Shown here: positions 63,483 to 64,000 of the stretch, piece by piece | Numbering within the stretch: the first letter of the stretch is position 1 | Layout: each line of letters begins with the position of its first letter | Assembly: GCA_036245525.1 (NCBI GenBank) | Contig: BTPG01000008.1 | Location: 26,464,009-26,528,008 of the forward strand | DNA: 64,000 nt | Source of the DNA: Semisulcospira habei | Taxonomy: Eukaryota > Mollusca > Gastropoda > Semisulcospiridae | Direction: 5' to 3' | Position numbers and translations under genes: made by a program | The notes under the pieces: generated by a model | What the model was told of the DNA's origin: nothing | The model's input: the letters and a program-made list of their open reading frames with translations, nothing else | The model's database searches: none

Positions 63483-64000
63483 AACCATTCATTTGATTTT
63501 CCAAGGCTCAGCTGGACACTGCCTTTCGCTTTGATTTTCCAAGATTGGACTAGCATAGGAATTGATTTTATTTCAGCAGTACTGATTCCGACGGTAAATG
63601 CTATTTTGGCTAGGTACTAATTAACCCTTTTAGCCCTGGATTCCTACAGTAGGAGATGGGTTGACCATGATAATTCAAGAGTACTGCCAGATTAGCTTGG
63701 CGCCTTCAGGCGCCAAGCTAATCAGGCACTACCCTGAATTATCATGATCAATCCATCTCCTGCAACTGGTACATAGTCATTAAGCAACACCTCCAAAATT
63801 TGAGAAATGAGACCTTGGTGCTTAAAGGGTTAAAGAAAATACCTGTTGTCCAAAATTAGCGTGATCACTGATTGCACCTGACTGATTTCATGTCACCCAT
63901 GCGCGTTTTCAGTGCACAGCCCAGAGGCCAGTTTCTTCATAGAGTGGAACAGCGGAAAGCCCCACTTTGTACCCTCTCCTTGTCGGGCGCCAGAGGGGCT
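34154..64000 (+). CDS. ZGRF1: ZGRF1 (GRF zinc finger-containing DNA repair helicase), 5' part, eight exons in window
   Basis: Exons 34154-34174, 35980-36060, 49169-49260, 50174-50393, 53689-57439, 59133-59281, 62704-about 62983 and 63913-beyond join in phase. The N-terminal ~85 residues match the DUF2439 domain that begins ZGRF1 and the yeast Mte1/Dbl2 proteins: VLYTHQK near residue 8, KTWQDG near residue 21, a LYDEKG stretch, then LESDR followed by YYIQVEE. In vertebrates ZGRF1 is a 5'-3' superfamily 1 helicase that works with RAD51 in recombination and crosslink repair in the nucleus. The GRF zinc finger and helicase core are expected beyond the right edge. After DUF2439 the protein is a long disordered Ser/Asp/Glu-rich region. 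Intron 2 is 13.1 kb and full of repeats. Coding insertions from palindromic elements and a 78-bp triplication lie in exon 5. Confidence 0.9.
35153..35307. mobile_element. Family A element lacking the GGCGCC core
   Basis: The outer arms are complete (TTAACCCTCTTAACCCCACG ... GGGCTCAATGGGTTAA), but the middle reads ATGATAATTCAATTATGAATTATCAT. The TAGTGCCAGATTAGCTTGGCGCC hairpin is absent. A core-less form, in ZGRF1 intron 1. Confidence 0.88.
35482..35700. mobile_element. Family D TTAA element
   Basis: TTAACCCCTTCACTGCCAAG; hairpin GCAAGAGGCATAGATCCTTA / GGATCTGTGTCTCTTGC; right end GTTTACTGACAGTGAAAGGG. ZGRF1 intron 1. Confidence 0.83.
35980..36060 (+). CDS. ZGRF1: ZGRF1 exon 2
   Basis: The exon is 81 bp (27 codons), phase 0 on both sides, acceptor TGTCTTTCAG and donor AAAG|GTACTA. 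It encodes the most conserved start of DUF2439: VLYTHQK, then KTWQDGTLRV. Confidence 0.92.
36484..36583. mobile_element. Family H palindrome
   Basis: CCCAGTGTGCAACAGGCC and ATAACCTTTTGTGCATTGGG arms; GCCGCACACGGCTGTGTG centre. ZGRF1 intron 2. Confidence 0.75.
37025..37117. mobile_element. Family H palindrome
   Basis: CTCAGTGCGCAAAATCCATC / GGCTTTTTGTGCATTGGC, centre CCACGCATGGCTGTGCGCGG. Confidence 0.75.
37676..37810. mobile_element. Family A-like diverged element
   Basis: The stem CAAGGGTGGTGCCAGAATAA / TATTATGGCATCACCTTTAG has several mismatches; the end reads TCTCCTACTGTGGTGGGTTA. ZGRF1 intron 2. Confidence 0.7.
39219..39305. mobile_element. Family H palindrome, diverged
   Basis: GATATTGGTCTGCACAGCTT and CCGATAACCTTGTGAGCATT. 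Arms partly mismatched. Confidence 0.65.
39523..39541. repeat. TA microsatellite
   Basis: About nine TA units in ZGRF1 intron 2. Confidence 0.9.
39771..39967. mobile_element. Family D TTAA element
   Basis: CCTTCACTGTCAGGACAAAG at the left with TTAA lost; hairpin GCAAGAGGCACAGATACTCA with its complement; right CAATGAAGGGGTTAA. Confidence 0.82.
40194..40410. mobile_element. Family D TTAA element
   Basis: TTAAACCCCTTCCCTGCCAC to GGCGACAGGGTTAA; hairpin AAGAGGCATAGATCCTCAAG with CTGCAGTTGCAGGGGCTCAT. Confidence 0.85.
40946..41151. mobile_element. Family C TTAA element, intact
   Basis: TTAACCCATTACATCCTGAG to GATGAAAAGGGTTAA. The core AGGGTGGTGCCAGAATAGTT / GCTATTCTGGCACCACCC has no loop around GGCGCC. 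Confidence 0.88.
41261..41372. mobile_element. Family H palindrome
   Basis: AAGCAAAAGGCCTTTGTG, then CGCACACAGCTGCACGGGCG, then CAACCTGATGACTTGTTGTG. Confidence 0.68.
41690..42900 (+). repeat. Long dispersed repeat, copy (b), with a ~390-bp tandem duplication
   Basis: GAACGTACATTTGGCGCGAA (41862) matches copies (a) and (c). Segments 42125-42480 and 42520-42880 are two copies of one unit (ATGAGTTCGTTAGCCAG, AAAATTAATTCTTTTCAGAAA, CAGTGGCGGTGACGTAAAA), each ending in a D-type hairpin. A (CT)n run lies at 42355-42385. Confidence 0.65.
43272..43299. repeat. Poly-T run
   Basis: About 28 T. Could be the reversed tail of a retroposed sequence, but no recognisable body adjoins it. Confidence 0.9.
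43421..43536. mobile_element. Family H palindrome, long arms
   Basis: TTGGTGAGCAAACGGTCCTT / AAGACCTCTTGCTCACCGGG and GGGCCGATGTCAGTCTTAGC / GGCTGACATCAGCCC. Well-preserved stem. Confidence 0.82.
43885..43933. mobile_element. Family F right half
   Basis: CAGCTGTTTACAGTGTTGAT and GGCTGCATGCTTAA remain; the left arm is degraded. Confidence 0.6.
43930..44137. mobile_element. Family A palindromic TTAA element
   Basis: TTAACCCTTTTATCCCTGAT opens it and CCGTGGGGTTAA closes it. The left neighbour is the right arm of a family F hairpin (GGCTGCATGCTTAACCC), the two sharing the TTAA. Confidence 0.87.
44240..44758 (+). mobile_element. Composite foldback plus ~350-bp TIR element, copy 1
   Basis: The left half (44250-44408) is a foldback with arms TATTGGTAGCAAGGGTTTGC / GCAAGCCCCTGCTACCAATA around an inner GGTACAATGGTTCC hairpin. 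The right half is bounded by TTTGTTTTCATTCC (44411) and GGGATGAAAACAAA (44756), a terminal inverted repeat. The whole unit recurs at 48598-49110. Confidence 0.75.
44820..44948. repeat. Free-standing B/C-type hairpin core
   Basis: ATGATAGTTCAAGGGTGGTG ... CACCACCCTTGAACTATCAT folds on AGAATGGCTTGGCGCC. Neither the A, B nor C outer arms are present, and no TTAA flanks it. A partial extra arm (CACCACCCTTGAACTG) lies just left. Confidence 0.82.
45037..45243. mobile_element. Family A element, CATTCAGCCC subtype
   Basis: Starts TTGACTCATTCAGCCC and ends GGGCTGAATGGGTTAA. The hairpin loop is shortened (GGCACCGACAGCTAATCAGG). Confidence 0.86.
45431..45606. mobile_element. Family C element, partly degraded
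   Basis: TTAACTCTTTTCATCCTGAT, GCTTGAAATAAATTTGACTG, core GGTGCCAGAATACCTTGCGC / GCTATTCTGGCACCACTC, then CTCCTAATCTGTAATGC. The right end is lost. Confidence 0.78.
45994..46256. mobile_element. Family A element with duplicated left core arm
   Basis: TTAA ends are intact. CCATGATAATTCAAGGGTAG occurs twice in a row (about 46080 and 46121) before the single right arm, and a GTGTAGTGCC micro-repeat follows. This asymmetry is not in other copies. Confidence 0.88.
46876..47078. mobile_element. Family A palindromic TTAA element
   Basis: TTAACCTTTTTAGCCCCAGG to CCATGGGGTTAA. Core arms GTGCCAGATGGGCTTGGCGCC-like and GCTCATCTGGCACTACCC; the loop is slightly shortened. Confidence 0.87.
47140..47268. 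mobile_element. Family A element, left half only
   Basis: TTAACCCATTTAACCCGAAG, GGAGGTGTCATCTCACG and CTGGTAGTGCCAGATTAACT are present, then the sequence breaks into unrelated DNA. Truncated. Confidence 0.8.
47335..48215 (-). repeat. Long dispersed repeat, copy (c), reversed and compact
   Basis: This inverted copy of the repeat at 31405-33830 lacks the satellite array, about 0.88 kb long. It contains GCCAAATGTACGTTTA, GAAGCTTATAGTGACGTC-type sequence (minus strand) and the AGGGACATTCAGAG end. It is useful as the uninterrupted form. Confidence 0.6.
48389..48542. mobile_element. Family H-like element with longer left arm
   Basis: ACCTGGGAGCCATAAAATAA also occurs near 8579 (ACCTGGGAACCATAAAATCA) beside the nested foldback. 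The core is CAGCCTGTGCATGGGACAG. Confidence 0.65.
48598..49110 (+). mobile_element. Composite foldback plus ~350-bp TIR element, copy 2
   Basis: This is the same arrangement and orientation as 44240-44758, with scattered substitutions and a ~25-bp insertion near 48915. It ends 58 bp before ZGRF1 exon 3. Both copies lie in the same intron, so a segmental duplication or two insertions of a composite are possible. Confidence 0.75.
49169..49260 (+). CDS. ZGRF1: ZGRF1 exon 3
   Basis: The exon is 92 bp, acceptor CTGTTTTCAG and donor GACAG|GTCAGA, entering in phase 0 and leaving in phase 2. It encodes AVLYDEKGGKLDALHIH...GEQLESD plus two bases of Arg, continuing DUF2439. A family C palindromic element starts only 19 bp after the donor. 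Confidence 0.9.
49279..49452. mobile_element. Family C element with left core arm missing
   Basis: TTAACCCTTTTCATCCTGAT begins 19 bp after the ZGRF1 exon 3 donor; the element runs to CAGGATGTAATGGGTT. Only the right core arm (CCAAGCTATTCTGGCACCAC) remains. Confidence 0.82.
49466..49580. repeat. Family D element, partial
   Basis: CCCTTCACTGCTGAGAAAAG, then AGGAGACATAGATCCCCATG and CTGCAGTTGCAGAGGCTCAT. ZGRF1 intron 3. Confidence 0.8.
49614..49686. mobile_element. Family H element, partial
   Basis: AGTATGCGAAAGGCCATTGG, CCCACAGTGGGCGGACAATG and ATCGGCCCGGTGATT. Right end joins a degenerate TTAACCCTTTAACTGC repeat at 49684. Confidence 0.6.
49778..50034. mobile_element. Family A element with expanded right arm
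   Basis: After the normal hairpin the right arm repeats CCTTGAATT-type units (TCCTTGAATTCCCTTGTATA, CCCTTAAATACCCTTGAATT), 49945-49985, before GGTCGATCCATCTC. ZGRF1 intron 3. Confidence 0.84.
50174..50393 (+). CDS. ZGRF1: ZGRF1 exon 4
   Basis: The exon is 220 bp, acceptor TTTGTAATACAG and donor AGAAAT|GTAAGG. It completes the split Arg codon and reads YYIQVEELRQSC, closing DUF2439, then a Ser/Thr/Pro-rich linker ending in the basic KRKRN. The basic end is a possible nuclear localisation signal. Confidence 0.88.
50532..50743. mobile_element. Family D element with short loop
   Basis: GTTAGCCCCCTTTGCCTGCC to GGGTGGTTAAGGGGTTAA; hairpin AAGAGGTATAGATCCTCATG / CATGAGGATCTGTACCTCTT. ZGRF1 intron 4. 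Confidence 0.84.
51070..51284. mobile_element. Family B TTAA element with shortened core
   Basis: Same outer arms as 6951-7178, TTAA on both sides. The core loop is reduced (AATAATAGGCGCCAAGCTTT). ZGRF1 intron 4. Confidence 0.88.
51501..51690. mobile_element. Family A palindromic TTAA element, short loop
   Basis: TTAACCCCATGGGCGCATTT to GGGCTCAATGGGTTAA. The core arms GCCAGATGAGCTTGGCGC and CATTTGGCACTACCC meet without the usual loop. ZGRF1 intron 4. Confidence 0.88.
51812..51930. repeat. CA microsatellite, interrupted
   Basis: CA-rich tracts with CGCACGCACG near the end, right after a truncated D hairpin (51738-51785). Confidence 0.9.
52706..52797. mobile_element. Family G TTAA palindrome, near-perfect stem
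   Basis: TTAACCCTTTGGCTTTCCAT at the left. ATAGCACTTTTTGTCAAGGT pairs exactly with ACCTTGACAAAAAGTGCTAT, meeting at GATTCCTGCAGGAATC. ZGRF1 intron 4. Confidence 0.9.
53267..53480. mobile_element. Family D element
   Basis: ATAACCCCCTTACCGCCCAA to GGCACAGAAGGGGGTTA; hairpin CAAGAGGTACAGATCCTTTT with its mutated complement. ZGRF1 intron 4. Confidence 0.83.
53540..53630. mobile_element. Family G palindrome next to ZGRF1 exon 5
   Basis: TAACCCTTCGGCTGTCGGTA to CTACCAATAGCCAAGGGGTTAA. Stem TTTTGTCACGATGATTCC / GGAATCATCATGACAAAA. It ends 58 bp before the exon 5 acceptor. Confidence 0.9.
53689..57439 (+). CDS. ZGRF1: ZGRF1 exon 5 (3.75-kb disordered exon)
   Basis: The exon starts after TTTTGTTTTCAG with GFIPPRMVKP, a short conserved motif joining the preceding KRKRN, and ends at ACAG|GTAAAA in phase 1. 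The 1,250 codons are low-complexity, rich in Ser, Asp, Glu, Gln and Pro, with no catalytic domain, as in the middle of other ZGRF1 proteins. Notable inside it: a perfect-looking 26-residue triplication (54733-54966), a coding family F transposon (55493-55562) and a second coding palindrome (56726-56791). It contains no internal stop, so these insertions have been tolerated. Confidence 0.9.
54733..54966 (+). repeat. Triplicated 78-bp (26-residue) tandem repeat in ZGRF1 exon 5
   Basis: Three consecutive units encode NQHQTSDLGCVEDLSALSTP followed by TPHLSL-like ends. The copies are almost identical at the nucleotide level, including synonymous sites, so the expansion is recent. The length is a multiple of three and keeps the frame. 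Copy number may vary between individuals. Confidence 0.95.
55493..55562. mobile_element. Family F palindromic TTAA element inside ZGRF1 coding sequence
   Basis: TTAA at 55493-55496 and again at 55559-55562 bound a palindrome-derived sequence (CCCCCTTGTTCATGCAG ... GGCTGCATGCACAGGG) that matches the family F copies at 641-709 and 4341-4411. The element (62 bp) plus one TTAA copy equals 66 bp, exactly 22 codons, so the reading frame is preserved. It encodes NPLVHAVSGVVHGTSGCMHR. Confidence 0.85.
56726..56791. repeat. Second coding palindrome in ZGRF1 exon 5
   Basis: Arms CACACTGGTTACCTCCCTT (56726-) and AAGGGAGGTAACCAGTGTG (-56791) are exact reverse complements and extend inward through a near-match (ATGCACT / AGTGCAT). 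The loop is about 10 bp. It encodes HWLPPLMHSPGTVHIKGGNQ in frame. It differs from families A-H and is probably another exonised foldback element. Confidence 0.85.
57497..57537. mobile_element. Family F right half after ZGRF1 exon 5
   Basis: TCTGTAAACAGTATCAGTGA and CTGCATGCACAAGGGG lie about 60 bp inside intron 5. Confidence 0.65.
57965..58188. mobile_element. Family B element with full core
   Basis: TTAACCCTTATCATTCGGAA to GATATGGGTTCA (right TTAA mutated). The core stem GGGTAGTGCCAGAATAGCTT / AAGCTATTCTGGCACCACCC is nearly perfect. The core is flanked by ACTAAA on each side. Confidence 0.88.
58434..58580. mobile_element. Family A element, right core arm deleted
   Basis: AATAAACCCTAAGGCCGCAT, then TAATTCAAGGGTAGTGCCAG, then a jump to the distal right arm (GTCCACCTTC ... 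GGGGCTAAATAGG). Internal deletion; ZGRF1 intron 5. Confidence 0.78.
58615..58679. mobile_element. Family F palindrome
   Basis: GCAGGCAGCCACTGATACTG / ACCAGTGGTTGCATGCATGA then TAGGGTTAA. ZGRF1 intron 5. Confidence 0.8.
58812..59029. mobile_element. Family C element, full
   Basis: TACCCTGTTTGATCCTGATA to GATGTAATGGGTTAA. The core is AGCTTGGCGCATGAGGCACC, stem nearly perfect. ZGRF1 intron 5, about 100 bp before exon 6. Confidence 0.87.
59133..59281 (+). CDS. ZGRF1: ZGRF1 exon 6
   Basis: The exon is 149 bp, acceptor CACTTTCTTTCAG, donor AAATG|GTATAG. It completes a phase-1 Asp codon and leaves in phase 0, reading WSDDSPRLYQPLV ... PFSSDITQM. Open frame and matching phases on both sides support it. 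Confidence 0.82.
59380..59455. repeat. Family D hairpin, solo
   Basis: CAAGAGGCTTAGATTCTCAT / ATGAGAATCTATGCCTCTTG around GAGCCCCCGCGATGCAGGGG. No TTAA. ZGRF1 intron 6. Confidence 0.85.
59670..60535 (-). mobile_element. Internally deleted hAT transposon with 8-bp target duplication
   Basis: The ends are CAGGGTTGATAG (left) and its complement in CTTCCAACCCTG (right), typical of hAT. CGTACACA stands immediately outside both ends (59662-59669 and 60536-60543), a perfect 8-bp target duplication. The 866-bp body keeps an N-terminal transposase piece with a Cys-rich segment (IFKCKQRGC, start at 60234) and, in another frame, the C-terminal dimerisation motif LPSSASVERLFSCAG (60118-59900). The catalytic middle is missing. 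Non-autonomous. Confidence 0.93.
60545..60712 (-). pseudogene. Second copy of the LINE C-terminal end, reversed
   Basis: The minus strand repeats the end of the 90-650 fragment: the zinc-finger-like segment (CxxC...GLRSHE type) and the GAAGTCAAGCCAAGAGATT tail. It starts directly beside the right target duplication of the hAT element at 60536-60543. Confidence 0.75.
60713..61439. other. ZGRF1 intron 6, unannotated middle
   Basis: AT-rich sequence with no hairpin, TIR or protein-like frame that I can support. Confidence 0.5.
61440..61895. repeat. Cluster of three family D hairpins
   Basis: Hairpins at about 61468-61530, 61595-61660 and 61829-61893 share CAAGAGGNNTAGATTCTCNTG arms and spacers with ACCCTGATAGTCTGAAGACG and GGGGCCAG. 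A local tandem duplication of hairpin plus spacer, in ZGRF1 intron 6. Confidence 0.82.
62463..62553. mobile_element. Family G palindrome
   Basis: ATCAACCCTTTGTGTGTGGG to ATTGACACGCAAAGGGTTA, centre GATGATTCCTGTAGGATTCA. ZGRF1 intron 6. Confidence 0.86.
62704..62983 (+). CDS. ZGRF1: ZGRF1 exon 7 (3' boundary uncertain)
   Basis: The acceptor is TTGTTCTGATTAG at 62703. The phase-0 frame reads ISAKLTGYKMQGMVSSQMVE onwards and hits a stop at 63010-63012, so the exon must end before that. Two donors are usable: CAG|GTTTGA at 62983 (phase 1) and AGAG|GTGGAC at 62948 (phase 2). Both keep exon 8 open, in different frames. Confidence 0.72.
63041..63245. repeat. Pair of family D hairpins
   Basis: Hairpins at 63041-63107 and 63176-63243. 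The second has near-perfect arms GCAAGAGGCAAGGATTCTCA / TGAGAATCCTTGCTTCTTGC. The spacer ACCCTGATAAATCTGTAGAT matches the cluster at 61440-61895. ZGRF1 intron 7. Confidence 0.84.
63402..63481. repeat. Long CA microsatellite
   Basis: About 40 CA units with one CG interruption, after a C-rich stretch, in ZGRF1 intron 7. Overlapping open frames are repeat artefacts. Confidence 0.95.
63621..63833. mobile_element. Family A palindromic TTAA element, full length
   Basis: TTAACCCTTTTAGCCCTGGA to GTGCTTAAAGGGTTAA, with core TACTGCCAGATTAGCTTGGC / GCCAAGCTAATCAGGCACTA. It lies 79 bp before ZGRF1 exon 8. Confidence 0.9.
63913..64000 (+). CDS. ZGRF1: ZGRF1 exon 8, start only (runs off the window)
   Basis: A GCGCGTTTTCAG acceptor at 63912 opens two frames that stay open to the window end: VHSPEASFFIEWNSGKPHFV if exon 7 ends at 62983, or SAQPRGQFLHRVEQRKAPLC if it ends at 62948. 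I cannot decide between them from sequence alone. Confidence 0.6.

Noticed and set aside
63291..63620. Open frames through the CA/GT repeat
   Set aside because: They are pure translation of a dinucleotide microsatellite.

Overview
The window is eukaryotic nuclear DNA. It has spliced genes with GT-AG introns, long repeat-packed introns, CA microsatellites, LINE and SINE relics, and very many short palindromic transposons. The gene content and the LINE/SINE types fit a lophotrochozoan, most likely a mollusc; this is inference from style and not a database match.

Three host genes can be supported. (1) On the minus strand, about 5.7-17.6 kb, five coding exons join in phase into a 687-residue open frame. 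It encodes an uncharacterised type I membrane protein with a signal peptide, a 500-residue acidic Asp/Glu/Asn/Ser-rich ectodomain and one transmembrane helix; the last cytoplasmic exon is not settled. (2) On the minus strand at 26.3-27.8 kb, one large exon encodes a class A GPCR with amine-receptor features (Asp3.32, DKY, NPxxY, a long third loop). (3) On the plus strand from 34.15 kb to the right edge lies the 5' part of ZGRF1, a DNA-repair helicase. Exons 1-4 rebuild the conserved N-terminal DUF2439 domain, exon 5 is a 3.75-kb disordered exon, and exons 6-8 follow. The GRF zinc finger and helicase core lie beyond the window.

The rest is dominated by mobile DNA. There are dozens of copies of at least eight families (called A-H here) of short palindromic elements. 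Many are bounded by TTAA, with ends reading TTAACCC...GGGTTAA, which suggests non-autonomous piggyBac-superfamily MITEs. Families A, B and C have unrelated outer arms but carry related central hairpins, and the D hairpin also recurs in several contexts. One 62-bp family F element lies inside the ZGRF1 coding exon, adding 66 nt (22 codons) in frame, and a second unrelated palindrome is also coding there. Other mobile DNA: LINE remnants (about 90-650, 18.8-21.0 kb, 28.0-28.9 kb, 60.5-60.7 kb), a tRNA-derived SINE (about 23.1-23.3 kb), a TTAA-flanked 0.96-kb element around it, an internally deleted hAT with a perfect 8-bp target duplication (59,670-60,535), two arrays of a ~160-bp satellite-like repeat (29.6-30.7 and 31.8-32.9 kb), and a long dispersed repeat seen three times.

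Region layout: 0-5.6 kb LINE end, hairpins and 3' flank of gene 1; 5.7-17.6 kb gene 1; 17.6-26.3 kb intergenic with LINE, SINE and MITEs; 26.3-27.8 kb GPCR exon; 28-34 kb LINE and satellite arrays; 34.15-64 kb ZGRF1, whose 13-kb second intron holds most repeats. No sign was seen that the three genes act together.
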